A stretch of DNA of 64,000 nucleotides, from positions 1,550,001 through 1,614,000 of the forward strand of contig CAVZCU010000012.1 in the NCBI GenBank assembly GCA_963773845.1. Direction: 5' to 3'. Source of the stretch: SIAJ01 sp963773845 (GTDB lineage Bacteria; Planctomycetota; Planctomycetia; Gemmatales; Gemmataceae). A program made the position numbers and the translations under genes. Positions within the stretch are counted from its first letter, which is position 1; each line of letters begins with the position of its first letter. The notes under the pieces were generated by a model. The model did not search any database. It saw only the letters and a program-made list of their open reading frames with translations, and was not told the origin of the DNA. Below are positions 1 through 12,097 of this stretch, piece by piece.

Positions 1-485
1 GCTGGCTGGCCATGATTGATTCTCCGGGGACAGCAAACGGTCGAGAATTGGGGCACGATGACCGTCACTCATGCAAACAACTGGAGATGGGAATCGTTGG
101 CACCAAGTGACCGCCAACCCAGCGCCAATCCTTCACCGGGGAGGTCGAGAAAAAGTTGGCGCTCTCGGTGCCCTTGCCTTTAGTGGGACGATAATCCCAG
201 AGTGAATCGAGGGAATGACGATCGATGAAGGGTGTGCGGAACCGGACAATCGCTTCCAAAACGCACACCAACTCTTCTTGGCACCCAACTACCTTTTCAG
301 CGCATTCGGGGTTTAATCGCGGAAACCTTGGAAGAATGAATTCCCGCAAGGTCCTGGCACAAAGATCGCTTCTTCACTCCGGGACGTGGCAACCATCTCA
401 TCGAATAGTGACAGCAATCGAATTCGATGAAGTCCATTTGCCGAGCCAACCGACCAGCAACCCGTTGCAAAAGGAGCGATGACTC
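1..485. other. Left edge, no supported gene
   Basis: No gene can be supported in the first 485 bases. Short open frames exist on both strands, for example 65-349 on the minus strand, but they overlap each other, lack a convincing ribosome binding site and resemble no family I recognise. The stretch may hold a decayed gene or the regulatory region of the small membrane protein that follows. An AAAGGAG at about 470-476 belongs to that next gene. Confidence 0.5.
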
Positions 486-704
486 GTGACTCTCGAACAA
501 TACATCCGTGCAATCGCCGGCACCTTCGTTCTGGTGTCAGTGGCTCTGGGCTATTTCGTGTCGCCTTACTGGTTCCTGTTCACCGCATTCGTCGGTGCGA
601 ACTTAATTCAATCCGCATTCACTCGATGGTGCGTGATGGAGAAGATCCTGCTCGCACTTGGCGTTGGCCACACTCCGGCCCCACGAGAACCGGTGTCGGC
701 ATAG
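486..704 (+). CDS. DUF2892 (YgaP-type) inner membrane protein
   Basis: A 72-residue protein of the DUF2892 type, the same domain that forms the membrane tail of the rhodanese YgaP. It starts at GTG 486, nine bases after AAAGGAG (470-476), which decides the start. The sequence shows two short membrane segments, about residues 8-24 and 27-43, with the family pattern IAGTFVLVSVALGYFVSPYW followed by GANLIQSAFTRWCVMEKIL. The single Cys before MEKIL is typical, because the family often carries CP or WC there. Freestanding copies usually sit near sulfur or redox genes, but no such neighbour is visible here. The function is unknown; a sulfur-related or small-molecule role is only a family inference. 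Confidence 0.85.
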   Translation: MTLEQYIRAIAGTFVLVSVALGYFVSPYWFLFTAFVGANLIQSAFTRWCVMEKILLALGVGHTPAPREPVSA

Positions 705-853
705 GCGGACTTGGCGCACGACGGGTGCTGTGCCCCACTCAGTCTCCGGGAACCGGAGCGACGATTGCACATTCGGCACCCGAGACCGCTTTTCATTTGC
801 CTTCGATCGTCTGTGAACCGTACGATCATCTCCAATTACCTTGGGGATCTCGC

Positions 854-2286
854 ATGAGGCCCATCCATTGCCTCCTATTTGTTTTCACCGTCCTTGTCTC
901 GTCAACGCGTGGCGACGAGTTGCCGCAGATTCCGAACGGCTCGGAGAAGGCGAAGAAGATACTCGCGAGCGAGCGCGCCGCGACGATGGCAGTTACTTGG
1001 GAAGCCTACCAGAAAGTCGGAAGGCGAAATGCAAAATGGGACAAGCTCGTTGAATTGGCCATGAAGGCCAATGCGGACGTTGCGTATGGTTCAAGATGGG
1101 ATCAACCCATTGCCCGAGGCGGTTGAAAGAGTGCATCGCCATGGCCATCGAGGCGGGTTGTGACGATCCGCTGGTGCGTTTCTCCGTAACAAAGTTGACC
1201 GAAAATACTGTCGAAGATCGCCTACCGCAACTCGACCGATTGCACGCAGCGGTCAAGGCCCTTTCCAAGAGCGAATATCCAGAACTCATCAAAGCCGAGG
1301 CGTGGCTGGCGCTGATTTCCGCTTGGTTGAGCGCTGACCGTTTGGAGGACGAGATCAGGGAGCAAAAAACAGTCATAGCCGAATCGCGAGAGGAGGTTTT
1401 TCGACATTTGGCCAAGGCATGCCTGGAGCGCAAACCCGGACAACGCGATGAACTGATTAACCTGTGTCAACTTGTCTACAAATTCGGGCAAGACATCGGG
1501 GAACAACAGAAATGGTTCGATGAACTCAATGCAAAAGTGTTGGTAAAGCTGGATAAGAATGACGTGATCCCGCACGTTGTCACCGGGACCTACTTCATTG
1601 ACCATGCTTGGGCGGCACGTGGATCGGGCGTGGCGGCGACCGTCACTCCAGCAAGATGGAAGGTATTCTCCGAACGTCTCGAATATGCCGAACAACGACT
1701 GACCCGCGCATACGAGCTGGACAAGGATTGTGCGACAGCGCCGGCGGCCATGGTGACCGTTTGCGTGGGGCGTGGTCACGACCGCGAAACGATGGAAAGA
1801 TGGTTCCGCCGGGCAATTGATGCCGATCCGACGAATTGGTCTGCCTACCAAGCGAAAATGAGATACCTCATGCCCAAGTGGCATGGCAGCGAAAAGAAGA
1901 TGGCAGAATTCGCCCGGCAAATCGTGAAGGCGGGACTTTGGGATTCGGGGCAACCGATACTTGCGCTCGGTGTCTACAGCGAACAGGCCTGGACGTCGAA
2001 AAGTAGCGCGGAGTACTTTCGCACACATGCCGACTACTGGCAAGAAGTCGAGTCGATAGTCAACGAAATTCGCAAGCGCTATCCCAAGTCGCCCCTCGGA
2101 GCGTCCGTGTACTTGTACTTCGCTTGGCTCGGCGAGGAAGACGCCGAGAAGGCGAAGGCCTATATTCGCGCGGCCGACGACACGGGCGCCAAGCTAGCGC
2201 TGGGATTATTCTCAAACCAAGCCCAACTCCAGCGAGCCGTGGATTGGATGAATGAGAGTCTCGAAAAGAAAGACGAGGACAAGTAG
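854..2286 (+). CDS. Secreted TPR-like hypothetical protein, frame interrupted
   Basis: This gene starts at ATG 854 with a signal peptide (MRPIHCLLFVFTVLVSS, probable cleavage after TRG) and ends at TAG 2284-2286. The reading frame changes between about 1085 and 1135: the first frame stops at 1126, while the downstream frame reads MAIEAGCDDPLVRF onward to the end. Over its whole span the gene is one base short of a multiple of three, which fits a single net indel. The C-terminal part is helical and resembles tetratricopeptide repeats, for example around ERLEYAEQRLTRAYELDKD and RWFRRAIDADPTNWSAY. I recognise no enzyme motif. It is probably an exported or periplasmic planctomycete protein of unknown role. 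The break is more likely a sequence error than true decay, because the downstream part keeps normal codon use. Confidence 0.65.
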
Positions 2287-2340
2287 CGTCGGACGTCAGC
2301 GTTGCTGGAATGCCCACTGCCCGGGCGCAGATCGCGATCG

Positions 2341-5300
2341 TCACTCTTCCCCGTTCGCCCCATACGCCTTACGTAATCGCTCGGTCGTCCACAGAATTGC
2401 ATCAAAGAACACGGGCGTCAGGAAAATGCCGAAGGCGGTGACGCCGATCATCCCCCAAAAGACGGCGGTGCCGAGGGTCTGTCGCATCTCCGCCCCGGCG
2501 CCAATCGCCAGGAGCAATGGCACCACGCCGAGGATAAATGCCACCGAAGTCATCACGATCGGCCGCAATCGCAATGCGCATGCTTCCATGATGGCTTCCC
2601 GTCGGGGCACGCCGGCCAGGCGTCGGGTGCGGCCGAATTCGACAATGAGAATTGCATTCTTGCATGCGAGGCCGACGAGCACCACGAAACCAATCTGCGT
2701 GAAAATGTTGACGTCCTGCCCTTCGAGCCAAATGCCGAAGCCGGCGCCCAAAAGACACATGGGGACTACCAGGATCACGGCGAGCGGCAGGGCCCAGCTT
2801 TCGTACTGGGCGGCAAGCACAAGGAAGACCAGCACGACGGCGAGCAAGAGTGCCTTCATCGACGTGTCGCCCGTTTGAAGCTGAAGGTACGCCAACTCGG
2901 TCCATTCAGAGCGCATTGTGTTCGGCAAGGCGTCCGGACCGGCCGCCTCCTGCAAATGCGCGATTGCTTCCCCGGAGCTAATGCCCGGCGCAGGCCCGCC
3001 ATTGACAGTCGTCGCCGGATAAAGGTTGTAGCGCTGTACCATCGCCGGACCGGTCACTTCTTTCACGGTCAGGAACGAGCCGACCGGCACCATGACGCCA
3101 TTGCTGTTCTTGACCTGGAGCTTGCGCACGTCCTCGGCACGGCGGCGAAAGTTGCCTCCCGCCTGGACATTCACCTGCCACGTTCGGCCGAAGCGATTGA
3201 AGTCGTTGATATAAAGCGAGCCGAAGTAGACTTGTAAGGCCTCGATCACCTCGGCGATGCTGACGCCGTGCGTCTGGGCAGAGACACGGTCGATCTTGAG
3301 GAATAGCCACGGAGTGTCCGCACGGAAGCCCGTGTAAACCCCCTCCAGTTTCGCGTCCGCATTGGCAGCAGCGGCAACGTGCTCGCCCGCCGCTTGAATG
3401 TTCTTGAGATTGGTTTCACCGGGCGCTTCCAGAACAAGCCGGAATCCCCCGGCGCTGCCGAGTCCCTCGACCGGCGGAGCGCCAAACACATTGATCAGGG
3501 CGCCGGGCACTCTTTCCGAAAAGTCGGTCCGCAGCCTGGCAGCGATGGAATCGGCCGAACGATCCGCGTCGCGGTGCGCCGGAAAATCCTCAAGCATCAC
3601 ATACATGGTGGCGAAATTCGGCGCATTAGCACCGAGGAGAATGGAATCGCCAGAGACCGTGACCGTGTGCTTCACGCCGGGCGTATTGCGCGATGTCTTC
3701 GACATCGCGCATCAAGGCATCGGTGCGGGCAAGCGATGCCGAATCCGGAAGTTGAACGTTGACCAGCAGATATCCCTTATCTTGCGGCGGAATAAACCCG
3801 GCTGGAACGACCGTGAGCACATGATAGGTGAGGTAGAGCAAGCCGACGTAGCCCACGAGCACCAGGGCGCCGACGCGAAGAATCAAGCCGATGACTTGCA
3901 AGTAGCCACGCGTGAATTGCTCGAAGGCCGTGTTGAACCCGCGGAAGAGGACGCCCAGGAACGCATTGAGCCATTTGCGGCAAATCCAGCCAACGAGTGC
4001 GCCGACGATCCCGGCAGTGACGGGCGCCACCCAGTTGGCAGCCTCGTCGCGGAAAATCGGCCTGATGAAATGGGCGAGAAACAAATATCCGATTGCCGCG
4101 CCGGCGAGAGCAAACGAAATGCGTGGCAACGGCTCCTTGCTGCCATGTTCGCCGGGTTTGAGCAAGAGAGCACACAGTGCCGGGCTCAGAGTCAACGAGT
4201 TGAATGCGGAGATCAAAGTCGAGATCGCAATCGTTACCGCGAACTGGCGGAAGAACTCGCCGACGATTCCACGAATGAAGACGCACGGGACAAACACCGC
4301 ACTAAGCACCAAGCCGACGGCAATCACCGGCCCGGCGACCACATCCATCGCCTTCGCGGTCGCCTCGCGCGGCGCAAAGCCTTCTTCGATGTAATGCTCG
4401 ACGGCTTCGACCACGACAATTGCGTCGTCGACGACAATGCCCACGGCGAGAACCAATCCGAACAGCGTCAGGTTGTTCAAGGAAAAGCCAACCAGCGACA
4501 TGGCGGCAAAAGTGCCAATGATCGCCACTGGCACGGCCGCGAGTGGGATCAGTGCCGATCTCCAGCTTTGCAGAAAGACGAGCATCACGAGCGCAACCAG
4601 GATGACGGCGTCGCGCAATGTCTTGAACACTTCCTGAATCGACTCGTCGATAAATGGTGTCGTGTCGTAGACGATCGCGTAATCGACGCCTTCGGGAAAC
4701 CGACGGTGAAGTTCGTCCATCTTTTCGCGGACGCGGCGGGCGGTTTCGATCGCATTGGAACCGGGGAGCTGGTAAATCGACAGCGCGACCGACTCCTGAC
4801 CGTCGAGCGTGCAGGTCTGGTCGTAGCCGATCGCTCCTAATTCAATGCGGGCAACATCGCGCAGCCGAACCATGCGGCCGTCGTCGCCCGTTTTGACGAT
4901 CATGTCCGCGAATTCGCGCGGGTCGCTGAGCCGACCGAGCGTGTTGATCGTGTACTGGAATGCTTGCCCTCTCGGCGCCGGCGGCTGGCCGACTTGCCCG
5001 GCGGCCACCTGGGCGTTCTGCTGCTCGACAGCCCGAACCACTTCGGCCGCCGAGAGGTTATATCCGGCCATCTTCTCCGGATTCAGCCAGAGCCGCATGC
5101 TGTAATCGCGCTGACCGAGAAACGTGATGTCGCCGACGCCTTCGAGCCTCGCCAGTTCATCGCGTAGCTGGATGGTCGCGTAGTTGCTCAGATACAGGCT
5201 TGAACGCTTCTCTTTCGCGTCTTTGGGCGAGTAGAGGTTCACGATCATGAGCACATTCGGCGCCTTCTTTTTGACGGTGACGCCTCGGCGTTTGACCAGA

Positions 5301-5668
5301 TCGGGCAACACCGGCTCGGCGAGAAAGACGCGGTTTTGCACCAGCACTTGAGCAATATTGAGATCGGTGCCGGGCTTGAAAGTGATGGTCAACGTGTAGG
5401 TGCCGTCGTTCGCGCAGGTCGACGACATGTACATCATGTCCTCGACCCCATTCACTTGCTGCTCGATTGGCGACGCCAGCGTGTCGGCGACGACCTGGGC
5501 GTTCGCTCCCGGATAGACGGCGGACACTTCCACCGTGGGCGGTGTGATTTCTGGATATTGCGCAACGGGAAGATTGAGGACCGCGACGCTGCCCGCGAGC
5601 GTCACGAGAATCGACAGCACGGACGCAAAGATTGGCCGGTCAATGAAGAATCGCGTGAACTTGCCCAT
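2341..5668 (-). CDS. RND efflux permease 1, one frameshift
   Basis: An inner-membrane HAE1-type RND transporter of about 1100 residues. It starts MGKFTRFFIDRPIFASVL at 5668 and ends at 2341. It carries the usual order: first membrane helix, large periplasmic porter domain (VNGVEDMMYMSS, QQNAQVAAGQVG), then the helix block with the proton-relay region VGIVVDDAIVVVEAVEH, then a second repeat ending LVGLACKNAILIVEFGR. The frame breaks near 3690, between DVEDIA and NTPGVKHTV. Its paralogue reads IARSTPGV there, so two bases (GC) appear missing from a GCGCGC-like run. An insertion of about 60 residues after LLLKPGEHGSK (residues about 500-560) holds extra hydrophobic segments. It lies directly behind a second permease and one membrane-fusion protein. 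The substrate is probably toxic organic compounds, but cannot be read from sequence. Confidence 0.9.
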
Positions 5669-5718
5669 TCTGTGGAAACCTCTCCCCGACCGCCCACCCA
5701 CTTCCGGGAGGGTAAGAA

Positions 5719-8700
5719 TTATTTCTTGGTTCCGATCTTCATTGCCACCGTCCGCAATCCTTCCATCGCTCGCGTGCCGATCCATTTCGCCGCGGGCGGG
5801 ATGAACTGGAGGCGAAGTACGAACATGGACGCATCTGATACGCGTTGCACCGGCTTCGACTGAACGAGGTGGCTCTGCGTGGCCCAATCGATAACGACGA
5901 AGAACACCGGCGTCAGGAAAATGCCGAACACCGTGACCCCGATCATGCCGCTGAACACGGCCAGGCCCAGCGCTCGCCGCATTTCCGCACCGGCGCCATG
6001 CGCGAATAACAGGGGTGATACGCCCAGAATGAATGCGACCGAGGTCATCAAGATCGGCCGGAAGCGAAGCTTGGCCGCGGCGAGGATCGCGTCGCGACGG
6101 CCGGCGCCCGCCTCGCGTTTGTACTTGGCGAACTCGATGATCAGAATCGCATTCTTACACGCCAGACCGATCAGCACCACGAAACCAATTTGTGTGAAAA
6201 TGTTGATGTCTTGCCCCGTGATCCCGCCGACCCAGGGAACCGAGAATGAATCCGTGATCGGAATCCATTTCGCGTAGGAGCCGGCAACCATGATGCCGGT
6301 GACCGACCCGACCACGCAAACCGGCACCGCCAAGATGACGGCGAGCGGCAGCGTCCAACTCTCGTAAAGCGCTGAGAGCACCAGGAACACAAAAACGACG
6401 GACAAGCCGAAAATCAGCATTCCGGTGCCATGCGAGAGCTTTTCGATGAACATCAGCTCGGTCCATTCGGCCGCCATTCGATCGGGCAACTCGTTCTCGG
6501 CAATTTTCTCGACGAGCGCGAGGGCATCGCCGGTGCTTGTTCCCTGCGCGATGTTGCCGTTGACGGCCGCCGCCGGATACATGTTGTAGCGTGTGATCAC
6601 TTGCGGTCCGCTCGATGTGCGCGTCTTCAGCACGGAGCCAAGGGGCGTCATGCCGCCGTACCGGTTCCGGACACGGAGTTCTTTGACCCCTTCCAATTGA
6701 TCGCGGTATTTGTCTTCCGCCTGAACGTTGACTTGCCAGGTCCGTCCGAAGCGGTTGAAGTCGTTCACGTAACGAGCGCCCATGGTCGATTGGAGCAGGG
6801 CCGCCACCTCGCCAATGTCCACGCCGTGGCTGAAGCAGGCATCGCGGTCGATTTCGAGATAGGCCTGGGGGGAGTTCGTCTTGAATACCGTGAACAAACC
6901 GAGAAGTTGGGGTTGGGCGTTGGCTTTTTCGATGAAGTTGTTGGATTGTCCTTCGAGCACTTTTGGCCCGACATCGCCACGGTCCTCGATCATGACGCGA
7001 AAGCCGCCGGCTCGTCCCAGCCCGGAAACGGCGGAAGCGCCGAAGATGTTGATCTGCGCTTCGGGGAGTTCCGCCGCGCATCGCGCCGGATCTTCGCCGA
7101 AATCTCATCGGAATAAAGACCGGGTCCGGTCCGTTGTGAGAAATCATCGAGAATGATGAACATCGAACCGAAATTGGAGCCATAGGCGCTCAGCACGAAC
7201 GAATTGCCGGCGATCGCGTGCGTATGGTGCACGCCCGGAGTGCTTCGAGCAATTTCTCCGGCTTTCTGAATCACCTCGAGCGTTCGCTGTGCCGACGCGG
7301 AGTCTGGCAATTGGATGCTGGCGATCAAATAACCCTTGTCCTGCTGCGGAATGAAGCCGGTCGGCAGTTGCTGATACTCCCACGCACCCAGTGAAACCAG
7401 ACCGCCATACATGGCCAGAAACAGGATCGGCACCCGAATCGCCTTGCCGACCACTCGATGATACCCGTGCCCCACGAGATTAAACCCGCGATTAAACAAC
7501 CAGAAAAACCAGCCAAATAGCAGATTGAACGCTCGCGTCAGCAAGTCGGGACGCGCGTCTTTCGACTTGAGCAGAAAGGCGCAAAGTGCGGGGCTCAGCG
7601 TGAGCGAATTGAGCGTCGAAATCATTGTCGAAATTGCGATCGTCAATGCGAATTGCCGGAAAAACTGGCCGACAATTCCCGACAGGAACGCGCACGGAAC
7701 GAAGACGGCGAACAAAACCGTTCCCACCGCGACAACCGGACCGGACACTTCGCTCATCGCTCGAATCGTTGCGTCGCGCGGGGCAAGACCCGGCGCAATG
7801 TGATGTTCGACGGCCTCGACGACGACGATCGCATCATCCACGACGATGCCAACAGCCAGCACCAGCCCGAAAAGGGTCAGATGATTGAGCGAGAAGCCGA
7901 CGACCGACATCGCCGCGAACGTGCCGATGATTGCTACCGGAACCGCCGCGAGCGGAATCAACGCCGAACGCCAGGTCTGCAAGAAAACGAGAACGACCAG
8001 CGCGACCAGCATGACCGAATGCTGCAACGACCGAACCACTTCCAAAATCGAATCGCGAATAAATGGGCTCGTGTCGTAGCCGATTTCATAGTCGACGCCT
8101 TCTGGCATTTCCTTGCCCAATTCGATCATCTTTGCCTTGGCCCGATCGGCCACGTCGAGAGCATTAGCATCCGATCGAATGAAAATACCCATGCCGACGG
8201 TCGGCTTACCGTCGAATCGATTGGAAATGTCTTGCAGGCGAGCACCAAGCTCGACGCGGGCCACATCCTTGATGCGCACGATCTTTCCATCGGGCGTCGT
8301 CTTGACGACGACATTCTCAAATTCCTGGACTTCCGTCAGCCGGCCAACGGTCGCGATCGTCACCTGAAACGACTGACCGTCGAACGTCGGTGGCTGACCG
8401 ATTTGCCCAGCCGCGACCTGGGCGTTTTGCGCGCAACGCGCCGACCACATCCAGGGCCGTGAGATTGCGGGCGGCCAGCTTATCGGGATCGATCCAGATC
8501 CGCATGGCATAATCGCGCTGGCCGAAAACAATGACATCGGCGATGCCGTCGATGCGCGACAGTTCGTCGCGCAGAGCGGGTCACTGCATAGTTGCTGAGG
8601 TAGACCTGTCCATAACGGTCATTCGGCGAGTAGATGCCGACCGTCATCAAGATCTCGGGCGACCGCCGGCGCGTCGTAATCCCGGTCGACCGGACCACGT

Positions 8701-9060
8701 CGGGAAGGTTCGGCATCGCGAGAGCGACCCGATTCTGCACGCGAACCTGGGCCATATCGAGATTGGTGCCGATCTTGAACGTGACCGTGAGCGTGTAGCT
8801 GCCGTCCGACGTCGATTGCGAGGACATGTACAACATGTCCTCGACGCCATTAACCTGCTGCTCGATTGGCGCCGCGATCGACTCCGCGACGGTTTGCGCC
8901 TGGCGCCTGGATAATTGCAGTCAATCTGAATCGTGGGAGGCGTCACCGGCGGGTACTGAGACAGCGGAAGTCGCGGCAGCGCCAGCGCCCCCGCCAGCGT
9001 AATGACTAACGACAGGACGGTGGCAAAGATGGGTCGGTCGATGAAGAATCGGGAAAACAA
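5719..9060 (-). CDS. RND efflux permease 2, four frameshifts
   Basis: The second HAE1-type RND permease, starting at TTG 9060 (LFSRFFIDRPIFATVLS), eight bases after the membrane-fusion protein, and ending at 5719. All landmarks are present across three frames: VNGVEDMLYMSS, QNAQVAAGQIGQPP, VGIVVDDAIVVVEAVEHH, ARSTPGVHHTHA and LIGLACKNAILIIEFAKY. Frames change near 8920 (CCC read as CC after YPGA), 8575 (one extra T before LRDEL), 8430 (two bases lost before QNAQ) and 7085 (GGG read as GG before AELPEAQ). The four changes sum to zero, which matches the total length. It is similar to permease 1 over its length, suggesting duplication. The two may form a hetero-oligomeric pump like MdtBC, or serve as alternative permeases for the single adaptor. 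No outer-membrane channel gene is adjacent. Confidence 0.88.
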
Positions 9061-9067
9061 GTTCGTC

Positions 9068-10328
9068 TCAGTTCGTGCTTGTTTGCAGCGGCTCCGCTTG
9101 CTTGGCGTTTACTTTCACTCCCGACCTCACGCGTTGCAGGCCGCGAACGATGACCCGCTCGTCCGCCGACAAGCCGGTTTCAATTACACGCAGACGACCA
9201 ACTTGCGGGCCCAGTGTAACCGCTCGGTAGACAACCTCGTCTTTCTCGTTGAGAACAAACACGTAACGCTGTCCCTGATCCGAGCCCAGCGCCTCCTCGC
9301 GAATCAAAATGGCTGGGTGTGGCCTGCCGATCGGCAGGCGGATGCGGGCGAACATTCCCGGCGAGAGCAGCGTTCCGGTCGACAGTCGCGACCTCAAGTC
9401 ACAGCCGACCAGTGCGCTCGCCCATGTCAGTGCCGTGTGCATGCTCAGCGAAGTGAGCGGCACGTTTTTCAGCCTGGCTCGGAGGCGCAACGTGCCCGTG
9501 CCTGATTCAAATCGTGGATCGCTAAAGTCGATCACGCCAACCAACTCCCGAGTTTGTCGAATCGGATCGTCGGCATCCTCGTCCGCCAGAGTCACCTGCA
9601 CGATGGTTGCGTTGGCGCGAACGGAAGGAATCTTGCCGCTCCGGATCAATCCCCGGAGTCGAAGCACGGTATGCTCGTCGACATCGAATGTGGCGTATAT
9701 CGGATCCAGGCTGACCAGCGTGGCCAGCATCGTCTCATTCGCTTTCACGAGATTGTTCGGATCAATCATTCGCTTGCCGATGCGGCCGGAAAAAGGCGCC
9801 CGAATCTTGGTGAATTCCACATCCTGTTCCGCCAACTTCTGGCCCGCCTTGGCGACGCCGATCGCGGCGAATGCTTCCTCGCGATCGCCCTTGATGCGGT
9901 CGATTTCCTCTTCGGTGACGGTGCCCTTGTCGCGCACGCGAACGACGCGGTTATAATCGCTGGTCAGTCGATCGTAGCGGGCCTCGGCCTGCGTGACGAG
10001 CGCCTTCGCGCGTCAGTTGCGCATCGTAGACGATGGAATCGATCTCAAAGAGGAGATCGCCTTTCTTGACGTCCGTGCCTTCGCGAAAATGGGCCGACTT
10101 CAAGTAGCCGGTAACCTGGGCACGCAAATCGACGGTTGGAATGGCTTCGATATGACCGGTGAAATCCTCATGATCGGTCACTTCGCGGATCGTCGGCTTT
10201 TCAATTTCGACCTCTGGTTCCTTGGATTTCACGACCGACGGCGGCGGTTTGTGACAGCCGGGTAGCGCGACGACGGCCAAGAAGCCAATCGAAAGGGCTC
10301 CCACGATGGGGCGGGGTTGCATTCTCAT
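9068..10328 (-). CDS. RND membrane-fusion lipoprotein, one frameshift
   Basis: The periplasmic adaptor subunit of the RND pump encoded just downstream. It starts at ATG 10328 (MRMQPRPIVG) with a lipoprotein signal whose lipobox is VALPGC. The lipoyl half reads HIEAIPTVDLRAQVTGYL and KKGDLLFEID. After the helical hairpin the second lipoyl half gives EFTKIRAPFSGRIGKR. The beta-barrel region continues to the end at 9068. The frame breaks near 10012 between YDAQLTR and ALVTQAEA; two bases lost from a CGCGCG run would restore it as LTRAKALVTQ. The length (about 420 residues) is normal for the HlyD/AcrA family. The gene is followed after eight bases by permease 2, so the three genes form one operon. 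Confidence 0.88.
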
Positions 10329-10452
10329 AGATGACGGCGGAAGAGGTACGCGGGCGGCGGGTAATGAAATTCTATCGCGCCTCATCAAGAGATACCATCG
10401 GGCCATGAACCTCCTTGCACGGTTTTTGCGGATGCAGGAACGGCAAAGGTGG

Positions 10453-10519
10453 TAGCTGGATGCGCCAGAAATCGGCGCTCGGACGCGGCAAGGCCGCCGA
10501 ATTCTGGCGCATCCAGCTA
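10453..10519. repeat. 18-bp perfect inverted repeat between glycosyltransferase and efflux operon
   Basis: The arm TAGCTGGATGCGCCAGAA at 10453-10470 is repeated exactly in reverse complement at 10502-10519, with 31 bases between. It lies after the minus-strand glycosyltransferase stop (10594) and before the adaptor gene start (10328). No T-run follows on the minus strand, so a classical terminator is not obvious. It could be a REP-like element or an operator. Confidence 0.75.
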
Positions 10520-10593
10520 TGCCTCGCCTTGAATCTAATTGAGAAGCTGACGCTTCGTGCTCCGCTCGCCGATGGCAGTCCTCGTAACAGGAG

Positions 10594-11830
10594 CTATGCC
10601 TCAACTCTCGCCTTCGCCGCCGCTTCTTGCCAAACCACTTCTAACTTGGTTGCCAGGGCCGCCCAGTCGTAATCGGCGAGAATCCGCTCGCGCCCGCGAA
10701 TCGCCTGCACCCACATCTCTTGCGGATGATGCATCGCCTCGACAACTGCTTTGGCGAATGCCTCTTCGCCGTCGCCGGCGCTCTACGTGTTCGCCGGGGG
10801 TCAATCGCAAACCCTCGACGCCGATCGTCGTGGTGACCACCGGCGTCGCGGTGGCCAGGGCTTCGAGAATCTTGAGTCGCGATCCGCCGCCAATCCGCAG
10901 AGGAACGACCAGCATTCCCGCTTGATGCAGGAACGGCCGCACGTCCGGCACGTCGGGGAACAATGCGACTCCCGGCCGCCCCGCAACCTCGCGGCGAAGC
11001 GATTCGGGCGGCTTGCGCCCGACGATCGCGAGCGTCGCCTTTGGCTCGGCTGCCTGTACTCGCGGCAAGATGGCGTCGAGCAACAGCCGCACGGCGTCGA
11101 GGTTCGGCCGCCAGTCCAGGCTGCCAAGGAATAGCATCTGCCAGGGATCGCGTGTGATGGCTTCATCCGGCGTGAAGAACTCGGTATCGACCCCGTTGTC
11201 CACAATCGCAACATCCTTTGCCGCAAACTGCCGTTCGATCCGCTCGGCATCTTCGCGACTGACGGCGATTGCGCGCGTCGCGGCGGGATAGGCCCATGCC
11301 TCAAACTGCTGAAACCGCTTCCACTGCTTATCGAGAAACCAGTGCGACAACGGATTCGATGCCGTCTGGGTGTAGCGCTGCCAGATCAGCGATTCCACGT
11401 TGTGGGCCATGACCACCCACGGTCCCGGACGGCGAAACATGTAATGGGCGTAGGGGGTCCATTCGCAGTGCCACAAATCCGGCCGATCCTCGCGGTCGAT
11501 TCGATCAACCAGTTCATGCATCGCCCGGCTGGAATGGGTAGCGACGGAGTAGGGCAGGGGCGAGAAGAGATTGCGGCCTAGTCGCATCGGGAAGAGCAGC
11601 CCCGATTTCGGCGGCACCCTATGTTCGGCCACGATTGGGAAGATGTCACACTCGCGTAACGCTCGCGCGGCATCGCGCAATTCCTCCGCATCCGCGTTTC
11701 GATGAGCGATGTAGGTAATGCGATGAGTCTTCGCGAGCCGTGTGAGCAGATTGAACGAGCGAATCCGCTTACCGGATGTGAGCGGGTAGGGGAGTTCTTC
11801 ATCGAGGACGGCGATGTGTAAGCGCGACAT
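10594..11830 (-). CDS. GT4-type glycosyltransferase, C-terminal frameshift
   Basis: A GT-B fold family 4 glycosyltransferase of about 410 residues, likely acting in the cytoplasm on cell-surface or exported polysaccharide. The N-terminal half opens LHIAVLDEELPYPLTSGKRI with the acceptor-site glycine region. The C-terminal nucleotide-sugar half shows FLGSLDWRPNLDAVRLLLDA, ATLAIVGRKPP and the diagnostic GGGSRLKILEALATATPVV with the EX7E-like motif. The frame breaks near 10785 right after GLRLTPGEHVE. In the other frame the protein continues AGDGEEAFAKAVVEAM to a stop at 10594, the normal family tail. Two bases missing from a GCGCGC run would explain this. The start at 11830 lies four bases from the stop of the small gene upstream, so it is co-transcribed. 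Donor and acceptor sugars are unknown. Confidence 0.88.
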
Positions 11831-11833
11831 GCG

Positions 11834-12097
11834 TCAGGTCAACTCCAGCGACCGCGCGTCCGACGACTCTTTCGGGGCCGGCGTCGCACCGTTTGGCGAC
11901 GGCGCACGCGTGCGCAGGTAGGCGTCGATGTCGGCCTGAAGCGATTGCCGTAACTCGCGCGGCGCTTCGGTCATGAGGTTGAACATGCGCTCGCTCTTCG
12001 GCAACACATTCACACGCATGTCCTCGATCGCAGCGTCCACGCGAGCCAATTGCCGACGAACCACTTCGAGTTCCAAATCGTTCGTAATCACTTGCAC
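11834..12097 (-). CDS. Small hypothetical protein between dehydrogenase and glycosyltransferase
   Basis: An 87-residue protein with no signal peptide or membrane segment. Its start (12097) overlaps the end of the heme-binding dehydrogenase and its stop is four bases before the glycosyltransferase start. The first two-thirds look helical and charged (LEVVRRQLARVDAAIEDMR, VNVLPKSERMFNLMTEAP), possibly a coiled coil. The tail is rich in Pro and Ala. I do not recognise the family. The tight overlaps support it as a real translated gene, and the operon position is the only hint of a role. Confidence 0.6.
   Translation of the reverse strand: MQVITNDLELEVVRRQLARVDAAIEDMRVNVLPKSERMFNLMTEAPRELRQSLQADIDAYLRTRAPSPNGATPAPKESSDARSLELT

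Noticed and set aside
65..349. Minus-strand 94-codon frame at the left edge
   Set aside because: There is no ribosome binding site, no recognised domain, and competing frames overlap it on both strands.
3398..4840. Long plus-strand open frame of 480 codons opposite the first RND permease
   Set aside because: It runs antisense to conserved permease sequence, shows an Arg/Asp/His-rich composition typical of reverse-strand frames in GC-rich DNA, and has no family features.
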